Positions 8,625 to 21,550 are shown, numbered from the stretch's first letter. The stretch: 64,000 bases of DNA from Microbacterium aurum (GCF_016907815.1 NZ_JAFBCQ010000001.1:2914001-2978000), one strand, 5' to 3'. The notes: a model not told the origin generated them from the sequence alone. Program-made: numbers and translations.

Positions 8625-8669
8625 CCGCGACGGGAGCGCGGGCGGCCCGATCGGCGCCAGCCGCGGTCA
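8622..8669. terminator. Bidirectional hairpin between ald and the FtsK-like gene
   Basis: An 8-base inverted repeat, TGACCGCG (8622-8629) and CGCGGTCA (8662-8669), begins at the ald stop codon and runs into the end of the convergent gene. A GC-rich interior can pair further. Confidence 0.5.
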
Positions 8670-11645
8670 CCGCGGCAGGACGACGCGCGCGACGTCGCCG
8701 CCCGGACGAAGCAGCCACGCACGACCCGCGCCGGGGCTGGCGTACGGCGGCAGCTCGCGCCGCCCGGTGAGGGAGCGGTACTCCGGCGCGCACTCCGCCG
8801 CGATCACGACGTCGCACGCCGCCCGCATCGCGGCGAGCAGCCGCCACTGCCCGAGCCACGCCTCCGGCGTGCCCCAGACGACGGTCCCCGGCGCCGCAGC
8901 CGCTCCGGTGCCCGCCGCAGCCGATCCGGCGCCCGCCGCGGTCGCCCCGGCAGGACCGGCGGATGCCGCGGCCTCGTCCACCGTGGACAGGCGCACGCCT
9001 CCGCCGGCGAACCGCTCGGCCGACACCCCGGGTGGCAGCACGAGGGCCGTGGGCGTCCGCCCGGGCCGCCAGGATCGCGGCTGCCCGGATGCCGCACCCC
9101 CGGCGGCGCCGGGCACAGCACCGGGCACAGCATCGGGCACAGCACTCGGCCCCGCACCCTGCGCCGCACCCCGGGCCGAGCCCGGGACCGCGGCCGGGAA
9201 CGCCGCGCCGGCCGGCGGCGCATCCGGCATCGCGAACTGCACGAGCCGCCGCCCCCACCGGCCGCGTCCGGGCGGCTGATCGCCGGCGTAGTCGGCCGAT
9301 TCGCCACCCGCCGCGACGTGATCGGCGCGGGAGGCCAGCGGCAGCAGCGCCCGCCCCGGCAGAAGCTCGATCGTCCGCGACAGCGCACCCGACACACGCG
9401 CTGCCGCCACGACGACGAGCATCCCCCGGCCGCGCGCCTCGCGCGCGGCGCGCTCCAGCCGCGCCAGCCATTCCGCGGCGTACTCGGCGGGCAATCGACC
9501 GGCGATGACGTCGGCATCGTCGACGAGCAGCGCCGTCCCGCCCGGCGCCGCATCCACCGCGGCCAGCGCGTCCCACGCCCCCTCCGGGTCGGCGGGGACC
9601 CACATGACCCGCGGATGCTGGGCCGCGACCGTCCGCAGCAGCGTCGTGCGACCGCTGCCCGACGCTCCCACCACAGCGAACCCGCCGCACGCGCCGACGG
9701 CGTCCCCGCCTGATGCACCCCCGACCGCAGCATTCGCCCCGCCCGCCGCCGCCACCACGCCCGGCAGCAGCAGCGCCGGTTGCCGCTGATGCTCGGGCTC
9801 GTCGACGAGTCCGAGCGCGATCCGACCGGGTTCCGCGACGCGCGACAGCGGCACGAGGGCGGGGAGCGCGGGCAGCCACGGCGCCCGGGCACGCTCGGCC
9901 GTGGGCGCCGAACCGGCGACCGCGGCGAGATCGCCGGGCGCGCACCGTGCGACGCGTACGCGGAGAGCCGCGGAGTCGGCGGCTCGACGCACGAACGCCA
10001 CGCCCCGGGCGCTGGGCGCGCCGGGCAGGTGCGCGGCTTCGTCGGTGCCGAGCACGGCGCGCGAGTCGGCGGCATCGGTCACCCGCAGCGCGATCCGCAG
10101 CGGCGCGTTGGCGAGCACCGCGTCGCGGAACGATCCGGCGGCGCGCTGCGAGGCGAGCACCAGGTGCATGCCGAGCGCGCGGCCGCGCGCGGCGATGTCA
10201 CCGAACAGCTCGTGAAGCCCCGGGTGGGCGGCCACGAGCGCGGCGTACTCGTCGACGACGATCACGAGGCGCGACAGGATGCCGGGGTCATCGCCGATCT
10301 CCCGCGCCCCGGCCTCGGCGAGCACCCGCTCGCGGTGCCGGATCTCGGCGCGCAGGCTCTCGACGGCGCGGAGCGCCTCGGCGTCATCGAGGTCGGTCAG
10401 CACCCCCGCCACGTGCGGCAGACCGGCGAGTGCGTCGAAGGTGCGGCCGCCCTTGAAGTCGACGAGCAGGAACGAGACCTCCCGCGCGCTGCGGCCGCGG
10501 CACATCCCCGCGACCCAGGTGGTCAGCAGCTCGCTCTTGCCCGACCCGGTGACCCCGATGACGACGGCATGAGGGCCGTCGGCGACGAGATCGACGAGGA
10601 CGGCCTCTCCCCCGGACGATCCGATCCACGTCGCCAACGATTCCGCCGACGGCGCCGCGGCGGGCAGATCCGCGAACGCGACCGCCCCGTCGATCCGCTG
10701 CCCCAGCTGCGCGGCCCGCGCCGCGAGTTCGTCGGCGACGGTGAGCGCCTGACCGGCGGACACCGCCTCGACGCGGATCTCGCGCGTGGCGCCGCCGTGC
10801 TCCAGCCGCGCCCGCCCCGGCGCCGTCAGCGTCAGCACCGCCGCGCACCGCGGTGGCGGGGGCGCGCCGTCCGCGACGCGCACGATCGGGATGTCGACGT
10901 CGTCCGGCACGCTGCGCCCGTGCGGTGCCACGAGCAGGGTCGCGCCGCCGGCGGCCTCGCGCTGCGGCAGCCGCGCCGGCAGCGCGTCGGCATCCCGCTC
11001 CCCGGCACCCACGACGCGCACACGGCCCGGCGGATGCGCGAGACACACCTGCAGCGCGAGCGCCCGCGCGACCGCCGCGGCGGCGGGTGCGGGTCCGCAG
11101 ACCGCGATGCCCGCTTGCAGCGGCACCGCGACGGGCGCGTCCTCGAGCAGCCGCGCGCGTCGCCGCACGGCGCGGGCGGCGTCGTCGTGCGGCTCGCCGT
11201 CCACGCGCACCGCGCTCCGGGCGGTGCCGCGACCGACGACGACGACCTCCTCCCGCCCCGGAACCTGACGCCAGATCTCGCCGGGCGCGGCGCAGTATCC
11301 CGCGACGTCGGGCGTCCGCGCCCAGGCCCGGCGACGTTCGTCGGCGTGACGCTCGGCGAGCGCCGCGTCGATCGCGGCCAGTTCCGTCGTCGCCTGACGG
11401 CGTGCCCGGCGGGCGACGCGTCGCGATCCGCGCAGCCCGTCGGCGAACCCGGCGATCGCCAGCACCGGGCCGAGGGCGGCGAACCAGAGCGAATACACCG
11501 AACCTGTCAGCCGCCAGAGGACCACGGCGCCGATGACGGGCACGACGGCGGTGAGGAGCGGAATCGCCGGTCGCGGTGGCGCCGGCGGGGGTGCGGGCAG
11601 CCGGATCGCGTCGCCGGCATCCGTGTCGAGGTCCTCGTGATGCAT
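8667..11645 (-). CDS. FtsK/SpoIIIE-domain ATPase, EccC-like
   Basis: This 992-residue protein has two hydrophobic segments near the N-terminus (about 26-68) and two FtsK/SpoIIIE-type ATPase modules. The first has a full Walker A, GVTGSGKSELLTT (about 364), with LLVDFKGG and LVIVVDEYAALV after it. The second has ASGSGRTTLLR (about 663), where arginine replaces the Walker lysine, so it is probably not a working ATPase. That layout resembles EccC motor proteins of type VII secretion more than FtsK translocases. A Pro/Ala/Gly-rich repeat (about 9105-9185) lies in the last third. No WXG100, EccB or EccD gene is nearby. Confidence 0.8.
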   Translation of the reverse strand: MHHEDLDTDAGDAIRLPAPPPAPPRPAIPLLTAVVPVIGAVVLWRLTGSVYSLWFAALGPVLAIAGFADGLRGSRRVARRARRQATTELAAIDAALAERHADERRRAWARTPDVAGYCAAPGEIWRQVPGREEVVVVGRGTARSAVRVDGEPHDDAARAVRRRARLLEDAPVAVPLQAGIAVCGPAPAAAAVARALALQVCLAHPPGRVRVVGAGERDADALPARLPQREAAGGATLLVAPHGRSVPDDVDIPIVRVADGAPPPPRCAAVLTLTAPGRARLEHGGATREIRVEAVSAGQALTVADELAARAAQLGQRIDGAVAFADLPAAAPSAESLATWIGSSGGEAVLVDLVADGPHAVVIGVTGSGKSELLTTWVAGMCRGRSAREVSFLLVDFKGGRTFDALAGLPHVAGVLTDLDDAEALRAVESLRAEIRHRERVLAEAGAREIGDDPGILSRLVIVVDEYAALVAAHPGLHELFGDIAARGRALGMHLVLASQRAAGSFRDAVLANAPLRIALRVTDAADSRAVLGTDEAAHLPGAPSARGVAFVRRAADSAALRVRVARCAPGDLAAVAGSAPTAERARAPWLPALPALVPLSRVAEPGRIALGLVDEPEHQRQPALLLPGVVAAAGGANAAVGGASGGDAVGACGGFAVVGASGSGRTTLLRTVAAQHPRVMWVPADPEGAWDALAAVDAAPGGTALLVDDADVIAGRLPAEYAAEWLARLERAAREARGRGMLVVVAAARVSGALSRTIELLPGRALLPLASRADHVAAGGESADYAGDQPPGRGRWGRRLVQFAMPDAPPAGAAFPAAVPGSARGAAQGAGPSAVPDAVPGAVPGAAGGAASGQPRSWRPGRTPTALVLPPGVSAERFAGGGVRLSTVDEAAASAGPAGATAAGAGSAAAGTGAAAAPGTVVWGTPEAWLGQWRLLAAMRAACDVVIAAECAPEYRSLTGRRELPPYASPGAGRAWLLRPGGDVARVVLPR

Positions 11646-11712
11646 GCGCGACAGTCAAGCGCGTCGCCGCGCCGCGCGGCGCCCGAAAGGGCGGATCGGT
11701 GGAGGACTCGCG

Positions 11713-12507
11713 TCAGTCGGCCGCTGGGGAGGAGGCGATGCGGCGCACGTTCAGCACGATGATCGTGATGTTGTCGCGCCCGCCGTTCTCCAGCGCCGCC
11801 TCGAGCATGTCGACCGCGGCCTCGGTGGGGTCCTCGTGCTGCAGCAGGAAGTGCAGGATGCCGTAGTCGGTGAGTTCTTTCGTGAGACCGTCGCTGCACA
11901 CCACGAACCGGTCGCCGTCCTGCACCTCGAGACGCACGTAGTCCGGCGAGACGCCGTCCGACGGCCCGACGGCGCGGGTGATCACGTTGCCGTAGGGGTG
12001 GTTCTCGGCCTCCTCGGGGCTGAGGCGCCCCGCGGAGATGAGCTCCTGGACGACCGAATGGTCGGTCGTGACCTGCGCGAGCCCGCCGTCGCGGAACAGG
12101 TACACCCGCGAGTCCCCGATGTTGAGAGTCACCCACGTCGGTTCGGGGGTGGAGGTGTCGAGGTACACGCCGGTGACCGTCGTGCCGGTCCCGTCGTCGG
12201 TGGCTTCGGGGTGGGAGGCGATGTCGGCGACGGCCCGGGCCAGCGCCTTCTCGATCGTCTTCGGCGTCACCTCGCCCTTGCCGACGACGGCGCGCAGCCG
12301 CTCGATCGTGCGGGAACTCGCGATCTCGCCGCCAATGTGGCCGCCCATACCGTCGGCCACGACGAACAGCGGATACTCGGCGAGCACGGCGTCCTGGTTC
12401 ACCTCGCGGCGGCGACCGGTGTGGGTGATCGCCGACCACTGCAGTTCCAGCGCACCGTCCTGCAGCGGGACGGTGCGCGACTGGGTCGCGGCTTCGGGCA
12501 CGGTCAC
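11713..12507 (-). CDS. PP2C-family serine/threonine phosphatase
   Basis: This 264-residue soluble phosphatase has the metal-binding PP2C motifs in order: [56 protein letters not shown] and [11 protein letters not shown]. Such proteins dephosphorylate targets of Ser/Thr kinases. The first GTG overlaps the stop of the broken ABC gene (GTGA). A TAGAGT box abuts that GTG and is six bases from a second in-frame GTG at 12501, so a leaderless start at 12501 is equally likely. It may be linked to the FtsK/EccC-like gene that follows on the same strand. Confidence 0.92.
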   Translation of the reverse strand: MTVPEAATQSRTVPLQDGALELQWSAITHTGRRREVNQDAVLAEYPLFVVADGMGGHIGGEIASSRTIERLRAVVGKGEVTPKTIEKALARAVADIASHPEATDDGTGTTVTGVYLDTSTPEPTWVTLNIGDSRVYLFRDGGLAQVTTDHSVVQELISAGRLSPEEAENHPYGNVITRAVGPSDGVSPDYVRLEVQDGDRFVVCSDGLTKELTDYGILHFLLQHEDPTEAAVDMLEAALENGGRDNITIIVLNVRRIASSPAAD

Positions 12508-13339
12508 ACTCTAGTGGACGCCTCCCCCGCCCACGGCGCGACGGGCGTGCCGGGCGCCGCATCGCCCTCGTCGATGGCGGCTTCGAACTGCGCGTCGTAC
12601 AGCCGGCGGTACGCGCCATGCGCGGCCAGCAGTTCGTCGTGTGCGCCTTGCTCGACGATCGCGCCGTCCTCCATCACCAGGATGAGGTCGGCGTCGCGGA
12701 TCGTAGACAGCCGGTGCGCGATGACGAACGCGGTCCGGTCGGCCCGCAGCCGCGACATGGCGCGCTGGATCAGCAGCTCGGTGCGCGTGTCGACCGAGCT
12801 GGTCGCCTCGTCGAGGATGAGGATGCGGGGGTCGGCGAGGAACGCGCGCGCGATCGTCACGAGCTGACGCTCACGTTCATGACGAGCATGACGGCCGGGA
12901 ACTTCAGCGCCATGAGATTGCCCGCGCGCAGCCCGGTCACCATGGCGTCCGCGCTCGCCGCCGTGAAGCGGGTGCGCTCCTCGTCTTCGCGGACGAAGGC
13001 ACGGACGACGCGGATGCCGGTGAGCTGCTCCCGCATGATCTGGTTGATGCGGTCGATGCGCGCCTGCATCTTCGTGAACGCGGGCACCATCCGCACGACG
13101 ATGAGCGAGACGATCACCAGCAGCACCGGCACCGAGACGGCCATCAGCCACGACAGGCCCACGTCTTGGCGCACCGCCATCACGATGCCGCCGATCGCGA
13201 GCATGGCGGCCGACACCATGACCGTCGCCGACATCTGCACGAGCATCTGCACCTGCTGTACGTCGTTGGTGTTGCGGGTGATCAGCGACGGCGCCCCGAA
13301 CTGCCCGACCTCGCGCTGCGAGAACGCGACGACCCGGTA
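12504..13339 (-). pseudogene. Remnant of a multidrug-type ABC exporter with an internal deletion
   Basis: Two pieces of one exporter remain. The upstream piece (about 12880-13339) is the middle of the membrane domain, from [13 protein letters not shown] through VMLVMNVS. The downstream piece (12504-12885) is the end of the nucleotide-binding domain, [27 protein letters not shown] and IAHRLSTI. They meet at about 12880 in different frames. The rest of the membrane domain, Walker A and most of the signature are gone, roughly 230 codons. The N-terminal end is also missing and abuts the promoter of the DUF4282 gene. No partner ABC gene is beside it. Confidence 0.85.
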
Positions 13340-13343
13340 GCCT
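13338..13343 (+). promoter_or_regulatory. -10 element for the DUF4282 gene
   Basis: TAGCCT lies 28 bases before the start of the DUF4282 gene, with GGGAGGA at 13360-13366 as the ribosome site. The box sits exactly at the broken end of the ABC remnant. Confidence 0.4.
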
Positions 13344-13370
13344 GGCCACAGCATCCACAGGGAGGACCCC

Positions 13371-13856
13371 ATGACCGACGCGAACACCCCCACCCCGCCG
13401 CCGCTGCCGGACCGACCCGCCGCCGAGGCGGCGCGCGCCGGCGCGACCCCCGCGGGCGGCGAGGACACCGTGGGCATCGCCGGGGTCGACGACACCGGCG
13501 TCCCGCGCCTGGTCGGCGACCTCGACGACATCGGGCGCGGCTTCCTCGCCGCGCTGTTCGACCTGACCTTCACCCGGTTCATCACGCGTCGGCTGGCGAG
13601 CGTGTTCTACCTCGTGGGGCTCGTCGCCATCGGCATCTCGTTCGTCGCGGCGTTCGTCGGCGGCATCGTGTCGGGCATCGGCGCCCTGTGGTGGAACCCG
13701 GGCGGCGGCATCGCGCTGATCGTGTCGACGATCATCGTCGTCCCGGTGCTGGCGTTCCTCGCGGTCGTCGTGCTCCGCTTCGTGATCGAAGCGGGTGTCG
13801 CCCTCGTCGCGATCGCCGAGAACACCGAGCGCACGGCGGCGAACACGCGGCGCTGA
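13371..13856 (+). CDS. DUF4282 membrane protein
   Basis: The protein has 161 residues. A disordered Pro/Ala-rich head (about 1-45) precedes the DUF4282 core, with [20 protein letters not shown] and a second membrane segment ending [20 protein letters not shown]. Two to three membrane helices are visible. The function of the family is unknown. The ribosome site GGGAGGA is five bases from the ATG. The stop lies two bases from the stop of the convergent yaaA. Confidence 0.85.
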   Translation: MTDANTPTPPPLPDRPAAEAARAGATPAGGEDTVGIAGVDDTGVPRLVGDLDDIGRGFLAALFDLTFTRFITRRLASVFYLVGLVAIGISFVAAFVGGIVSGIGALWWNPGGGIALIVSTIIVVPVLAFLAVVVLRFVIEAGVALVAIAENTERTAANTRR

Positions 13857-13858
13857 GC

Positions 13859-14608
13859 TCACACGACGAGGTCGAGCTCGCCGTCCGCTCCGGCGCGGAG
13901 TTCCAGGCCGGTAGCGCCCGCCCAGTCCATGAGGCTCTGCGCCGTCGCGACGCGGGGCCGCGAGGCCGCCAGAGCCCGCACGAGGTCGCCCTTGGCGTGC
14001 TTGTTGAAGTGGTTGAGCGCGCGCGTCGTGCCGTCGTCGCCGCGCGTGACGACACGCAGGTACGCCGAACGGATGCCGGCGGGCACCGGCCCGAGCGCCG
14101 CGTACGCCTCCGAGCGCAGGTCGAGCACGAACGTCGGCGCCGCCGCGGCCAGGGCGTCGGTGACGGCGTCGGCCCACAGCCGGCGCAGCGGCGGCAGGCC
14201 CGGCAACGTCGTGCCGGCGGCGAGTCGGTACGCCGGGATGGCGTCGAGCGCTCCCACCGGGCCGAACGGCGCGGAGTGGATGAGGACGTGGCCGCCGAGC
14301 CACCGCCGCGCGGCTCCGTCGAGCGTCCCGGCATCCAGCGCGTCGTAGAGCACCCCCGTGTAGCGGTCGACAGCGGGGAGCGTCGGCGCCGTGCGCAGCA
14401 GGGCGTTGCCGGCGATCTCGCCGCGCTGGCGGGGTGACAGCTTCAGCACGCGCGCGGCGGCGTCCTCGTCGGCGCTCAGGGCGCCCAGCGCCTCGATCAC
14501 CGCCGCGCGCTGCGGCGCGAGCTGCGGCAGCGCGAGGGAGCCGAGGTCGAGGGGGCGCGCCCGGCCCCCGGGTCGCTTGGTCTCGCTCGGCGGCAGCAAG
14601 ATCAGCAT
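13859..14608 (-). CDS. yaaA: YaaA family peroxide-stress protein
   Basis: This 249-residue UPF0246/YaaA protein belongs to a family tied in E. coli to limiting free iron during peroxide stress. The family start [15 protein letters not shown] is used here, although the frame is open 15 residues further. Other family blocks are YTGVLYDAL (about 87-95), the [21 protein letters not shown] stretch (two motifs), and the C-terminal [16 protein letters not shown]. The start is followed upstream by palindrome family 2. Confidence 0.88.
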   Translation of the reverse strand: MLILLPPSETKRPGGRARPLDLGSLALPQLAPQRAAVIEALGALSADEDAAARVLKLSPRQRGEIAGNALLRTAPTLPAVDRYTGVLYDALDAGTLDGAARRWLGGHVLIHSAPFGPVGALDAIPAYRLAAGTTLPGLPPLRRLWADAVTDALAAAAPTFVLDLRSEAYAALGPVPAGIRSAYLRVVTRGDDGTTRALNHFNKHAKGDLVRALAASRPRVATAQSLMDWAGATGLELRAGADGELDLVV

Positions 14609-14623
14609 CCGTGCCCTTTCATG

Positions 14624-14690
14624 CGAGAAACCACTCCCCGCGGGAGAAACCACGCGTGACGTGGTTTCTCGAGCGGAAAGTGGTTTCTCG
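14624..14690. repeat. Nested palindrome, family 2, copy 1
   Basis: Two palindromes lie one inside the other. The outer arms are CGAGAAACCACT (14624-14635) and AGTGGTTTCTCG (14679-14690). The inner arms are GAGAAACCACG (14644-14654) and CGTGGTTTCTC (14660-14670). All four arms share AGAAACCAC or its complement. It fills the gap between the yaaA start and the atpC stop, where it could also end the ATP synthase transcript. Confidence 0.88.
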
Positions 14691-14701
14691 GCGGGAGGTG
14701 A

Positions 14702-14962
14702 TCAGGACTGCAGGCTGGCGTGTCCGGCGACGATGGTGAGCTCGTCGTTCTCCATCGACAGGAACCCGTCGTCGGCGCTCGCGATCACCTTGGAGCCGTC
14801 GGCCTGGGTGATGCGCACCTGGCCCTCGGCGAGGATCGCCAGCACCGGCTCGTGGCCCGACATGAAGCCGATCTCGCCCTCGACGGTCTTCGCCACGACG
14901 AGGGAGGCCTCGCCGTGCCAGACCTCCTCCTCGGCGGAGACGAGGGTGACGGTCAGAGCCAT
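14702..14962 (-). CDS. atpC: ATP synthase F1 epsilon subunit
   Basis: This 86-residue epsilon subunit is of the short actinobacterial form: only the beta-sandwich domain is clear (LTVTLVSAEEEVWHGEASLV, then EGEIGFMSGHEPVLAIL), and the C-terminal helical hairpin is nearly absent. It joins the central stalk of F1. It is the last gene of the ATP synthase operon, starting one base after the atpD stop codon. Confidence 0.95.
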   Translation of the reverse strand: MALTVTLVSAEEEVWHGEASLVVAKTVEGEIGFMSGHEPVLAILAEGQVRITQADGSKVIASADDGFLSMENDELTIVAGHASLQS

Positions 14963-14963
14963 G

Positions 14964-16457
<1,494 letters not shown>

Positions 16458-17372
16458 TTACTTGCCCGACGCGAGCGCGTCGGCGCCGCCGACGATCTCG
16501 GCGATCTGCTGGGTGATCTCGGCCTGACGCGCGTTGTTGCGCAGCCGGGTGTAGTCGGTGATGAGCTTGTCGGCGTTGTCGCTCGCGCTCTTCATCGCCT
16601 TCTGCGTCGCGGCGTGCTTGGCGGCCGAGGACTGCAGCAGCGCGTTGAACACGCGGCTCTGCACGTACACCGGCAGCAGCGCGTCGAGGACGACCTCGGG
16701 GCTCGGCTCGAACTCGTACAGCGGGTACACCGCGTTCGGAGCGGAAGTGGCGGCTTCCACCTCGTCGGCCTCCACGACCTCCAGCGGCAGCAGGCGCACC
16801 GTCTCGGGCTCCTGCGTCATCATGCTGACGAAGCGGTTGTAGACGAGGTGGATCTCGTCGACGCCGCCCTGCTCCTCGCCGCCGCGGTCGTAGGCGTCCA
16901 GGAGGGCGCCCGCGATCTGCTCGGCGGTGTTGAAGTGCGGGGTGTCGGTGTCGCCGGTCCACTCCCCCGCCGCCGACATGCGACGGAACTGGAAGTAGCC
17001 GACGGCCTTGCGGCCGACGAGGAAGTACTCGACCTCTTTGCCCTGCGACCGCAGCAGCTCGCCCAACTGCAGGCCCTCACGGAGGATCTGCGAGTTGAAC
17101 GCGCCGGCCAGGCCCCGGTCACTGGCGAAGATGACCACCGCCGAGCGGCGGATCGTCTCGCGCTCGGTCGTGAGCGGGTGCTGGATGTTCGAGTGGGTCG
17201 CCACGGCGGAGACGGCGCGCGTCACGGCCCGCGCGAAGGGCGAGGATGCGCGCACGCGCGCCATCGCCTTCTGAATGCGCGAAGCCGCGATGAGTTCCAT
17301 CGCCTTCGTGATCTTCTTGGTCGTCTGAGCAGAAGCGATCTTCTGCTTGTAGACCCGGAGTTGTGCGCCCAT
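16458..17372 (-). CDS. atpG: ATP synthase F1 gamma subunit
   Basis: This 304-residue central-stalk subunit starts [20 protein letters not shown], with the conserved [16 protein letters not shown] helix. The [18 protein letters not shown] block and the C-terminal helix, with [20 protein letters not shown] and [16 protein letters not shown], complete the family pattern. The frame is open further upstream inside atpA, but this start is one base after the atpA stop and matches the family. Confidence 0.97.
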   Translation of the reverse strand: MGAQLRVYKQKIASAQTTKKITKAMELIAASRIQKAMARVRASSPFARAVTRAVSAVATHSNIQHPLTTERETIRRSAVVIFASDRGLAGAFNSQILREGLQLGELLRSQGKEVEYFLVGRKAVGYFQFRRMSAAGEWTGDTDTPHFNTAEQIAGALLDAYDRGGEEQGGVDEIHLVYNRFVSMMTQEPETVRLLPLEVVEADEVEAATSAPNAVYPLYEFEPSPEVVLDALLPVYVQSRVFNALLQSSAAKHAATQKAMKSASDNADKLITDYTRLRNNARQAEITQQIAEIVGGADALASGK

Positions 17373-17373
17373 A

Positions 17374-19014
17374 TCAGCCGCGGCGGCCCTTGACGATCTT
17401 CTCCTGGTTGACGTCCTCTTCGTGCGCGGCGGCGACCTCTTCGTGACCCGGCTTGTTGATGGCCTGGCCCTTGCCGCCCTGGAACTCCAGGATGAACTCG
17501 TCGGTGACCTTCTCGAGCTCTGCAGCCGTGGCGTCGTCGAAGACGTTGGTGTCGCGGAGCGTGTCGAGGATCGTCGTGTTGCGCTTGAGGTAGTCGAGCA
17601 GCTCGCGCTCGAAGCGGAGCACATCCTCGACCTCGATGGTGTCGAGCTTGCCGTTGGTGCCGGCCCAGATCGACACCACCTGCTCCTCGACCGGGTACGG
17701 GTCGTACTGCGGCTGCTTGAGCAGCTCGGTCAGACGCGCACCGCGCTCGAGCTGACGGCGCGAGGCGGCGTCGAGGTCGGAGGCGAACATCGCGAACGCC
17801 TCGAGCGAGCGGTACTGGGCGAGCTCGAGCTTGAGCGTGCCGGAGACCTTCTTGATCGACTTGACCTGGGCGTCACCGCCGACGCGCGACACCGAGATGC
17901 CCACGTCGACCGCGGGACGCTGGTTGGCGTTGAACAGGTCGGACTGCAGGAAGATCTGGCCGTCGGTGATCGAGATGACGTTCGTCGGGATATAGGCCGA
18001 CACGTCGTTGGCCTTCGTCTCGATGATCGGAAGGCCCGTCATGGAGCCCGCACCGAGTTCGTCCGAGAGCTTCGCGCAGCGCTCGAGCAGACGCGAGTGC
18101 AGGTAGAAGACATCGCCGGGGTAGGCCTCGCGGCCCGGCGGGCGGCGCAGCAGCAGCGACACGGCGCGGTACGCCTCGGCCTGCTTGGACAGGTCGTCGA
18201 AGATGATCAGGACGTGCTTGCCCTCGTACATCCAGTGCTGGCCGATGGCCGAGCCGGTGTAGGGGGCGAGGTACTTGAAGCCGGCAGGGTCGGATGCCGG
18301 GGCCGCGACGATCGTCGTGTACTCCATCGCACCGGCATCCTCGAGCGCGCCCTTGACGGAGGCGATGGTGGAGCCCTTCTGACCGATGGCGACGTAGATG
18401 CAGCGCACCTGCTTGGTGACGTCGCCCGACTCCCAGTTGGCCTTCTGGTTGATGATCGTGTCGATCGCGATGGCGGTCTTGCCGGTCTGGCGGTCGCCGA
18501 TGATCAGCTGACGCTGACCGCGGCCGACGGGGATCATGGCGTCGATGGCCTTGATGCCGGTCTGCATCGGCTCGTGCACACTCTTGCGCTGCATGACGCC
18601 CGGCGCCTGGAGCTCGAGCGCGCGGCGACCGGTGGTCGCGACCTCGCCGAGACCGTCGATCGGGTTGCCGAGCGGGTCGACGACGCGGCCGAGGTAGCCG
18701 TCGCCGACGGCGACGGAGAGCACCTCACCGGTGCGGGTGACCTTCTGGCCGGCGTTGATGCCCGAGAAGTCGCCGAGCACGACGACACCGATCTCGTTCT
18801 CGTCGAGGTTCAGCGCCAAGCCCTCGACGCCGTTGGCGAACCGGACGAGCTCGTTGGCCATGACGCCGGGAAGGCCCTCGACGTGCGCGATGCCGTCGGC
18901 GGCGTCGACGACGGTGCCGACCTCGGTCGCGGCAGCGGCCGACGGCTCGTACGCGGCGACGAAGTCTTTCAGCGCGTCACGGATGACGTCGGGGCTGATG
19001 GTCAGATCTGCCAT
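17374..19014 (-). CDS. atpA: ATP synthase F1 alpha subunit
   Basis: This 546-residue non-catalytic nucleotide-binding subunit has [15 protein letters not shown] as its P-loop (about 170), the [12 protein letters not shown] block and the [20 protein letters not shown] signature. The start [15 protein letters not shown] is preferred over upstream codons because it fits the family and lies after the intergenic leader. It is followed one base later by atpG. Confidence 0.98.
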   Translation of the reverse strand: MADLTISPDVIRDALKDFVAAYEPSAAAATEVGTVVDAADGIAHVEGLPGVMANELVRFANGVEGLALNLDENEIGVVVLGDFSGINAGQKVTRTGEVLSVAVGDGYLGRVVDPLGNPIDGLGEVATTGRRALELQAPGVMQRKSVHEPMQTGIKAIDAMIPVGRGQRQLIIGDRQTGKTAIAIDTIINQKANWESGDVTKQVRCIYVAIGQKGSTIASVKGALEDAGAMEYTTIVAAPASDPAGFKYLAPYTGSAIGQHWMYEGKHVLIIFDDLSKQAEAYRAVSLLLRRPPGREAYPGDVFYLHSRLLERCAKLSDELGAGSMTGLPIIETKANDVSAYIPTNVISITDGQIFLQSDLFNANQRPAVDVGISVSRVGGDAQVKSIKKVSGTLKLELAQYRSLEAFAMFASDLDAASRRQLERGARLTELLKQPQYDPYPVEEQVVSIWAGTNGKLDTIEVEDVLRFERELLDYLKRNTTILDTLRDTNVFDDATAAELEKVTDEFILEFQGGKGQAINKPGHEEVAAAHEEDVNQEKIVKGRRG

Positions 19015-19084
19015 GGTGTTCCTTCTTGTGGGATGTCTGTCGCCGGGCGGCCCCGGCATGTCCGCTCACCTCGAGCGGGAAGTT

Positions 19085-19873
19085 CTAGCCTGCGAGTCGC
19101 TGCCGCAGGTCGTTCAGGCGCGACGAGACGGTGGCATCGATGACGTCGTCACCGATCTCCACGCGCACGCCGCCGACCACCTTCGGATCCACGACGACGT
19201 TCAGCGCCACGTCGCTGCCGTAGCGCTGCGACAGACCCGAGCGCAGACGCTCGAGCTGCGCGGCATCCAGCGGCTGCGCCACGTGCACGCTCGCGACCGT
19301 GCGGCCGCGCTGGTCGGCGACCAGTCGGAGCGCCCGTGACAGCAGCGCGCGCACGCGCCGCCCCCGCGGCTGCTGGACGAGCTCGGACACGATCAGCGTC
19401 GTGGCCTCGCTCGCGCGGCCGTCGAGAATGCGGGCGACGAGCGCGCCCTTCGCGGCGGCATCGCCCAGGCGGCTGCCGAGCGCGAGCTCGAGGTCGGGGT
19501 TGTCGGCGACGACCCGGGACACCTCGAACAGCTCCTGCTCGACGTCGACACGGGGAGCGCCCAGTGCCGCGGCGCGGATCGCCAGCTCCTCGATGCCCGA
19601 GATGAGGTCGGACGTCGAGGACCAGCGCTCGGCGACGGCGGCGGTGACGAGGGAGCGGGCGGTCGGCTGCAGCGCGGCGAAGACCTGTTCGGCCACCTTC
19701 GCCCGCGCCTGCCCCGGAACGCCCCAGGCCGACAGCGCGCCGCTCAGCTGCGACGACTCGCCGAGCGTGCGCGCCGCGACGAACAGCTCCCGAGCGATGC
19801 TCAGGTCGTCGACGGTGGCCGTGTTCAGCGCCGACGTGGTCGCCGCCAGAGCCTGAGTGGTCGCGCTGCCCAT
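19085..19873 (-). CDS. atpH: ATP synthase F1 delta subunit
   Basis: This 262-residue peripheral-stalk subunit is long for a delta subunit but normal for actinobacteria. The C-terminal OSCP motif is seen as VVDPKVVGGVRVEIGDDVID with the SSRLNDLRQRL end. Its ATG overlaps the atpF stop (TAATG), implying coupled translation. Confidence 0.93.
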   Translation of the reverse strand: MGSATTQALAATTSALNTATVDDLSIARELFVAARTLGESSQLSGALSAWGVPGQARAKVAEQVFAALQPTARSLVTAAVAERWSSTSDLISGIEELAIRAAALGAPRVDVEQELFEVSRVVADNPDLELALGSRLGDAAAKGALVARILDGRASEATTLIVSELVQQPRGRRVRALLSRALRLVADQRGRTVASVHVAQPLDAAQLERLRSGLSQRYGSDVALNVVVDPKVVGGVRVEIGDDVIDATVSSRLNDLRQRLAG

Positions 19874-20409
19874 TACTTGACCTTCTCGAGATCTGCGAGG
19901 AAGCGGTCGACGACGCCCTTCGCCTTGGCGTCGTCGGAGAGGGTCTCACCGATCACGCGGCCGGCGAGGTCGAGCGCCAGGGTGCCGACCTCGCTGCGCA
20001 GCGACACGAGCGCCGACTGGCGCTCCGCCTCGATCTGCGTGTGGGCGGCCGCCGTCAGGCGCGCAGCCTCAGCAGACGCGATCTCGCGCGCCTCGGTGAT
20101 GATCTTCTTGCCGTCCTCACGGGCGGCATCGCGGATCTCACCGGCCTCCTTGCGGGCTTCGGCGAGCTGGGCCGTGTACTCCTCGAGCGCGGCCTCGGCC
20201 TTGCGCTGCGCCTCGTCGGCCTTGGCGATGTTGCCCTCGATGGCGGCAGCGCGCTGGTCGAGCAGGGTCTTCATCTTCGGCAGGGCAACCCGCCAGAAGA
20301 CGAAGAGGATGATGACGAAGCAGACCGCCGACCAGAGAATGTCGTACGGGGCGGGCAGAAGCGGGTTGTGGCCCGCCTCTTCCGCGGCGTACGCGACAAG
20401 ACTGTGCAT
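19873..20409 (-). CDS. atpF: ATP synthase F0 b subunit
   Basis: This 178-residue subunit has one N-terminal membrane helix (about 23-42, DILWSAVCFVIILFVFW), followed by the long charged coiled-coil helix (about 55-150) that forms the stator. It sits between atpE and atpH, in the usual order. Confidence 0.95.
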   Translation of the reverse strand: MHSLVAYAAEEAGHNPLLPAPYDILWSAVCFVIILFVFWRVALPKMKTLLDQRAAAIEGNIAKADEAQRKAEAALEEYTAQLAEARKEAGEIRDAAREDGKKIITEAREIASAEAARLTAAAHTQIEAERQSALVSLRSEVGTLALDLAGRVIGETLSDDAKAKGVVDRFLADLEKVK

Positions 20410-20438
20410 CCTGTCTCCTTAAGAACTGGTGAGGGCGA

Positions 20439-21531
<1,093 letters not shown>

Positions 21532-21550
21532 CGCTGGCTCCAGCTTCGGG

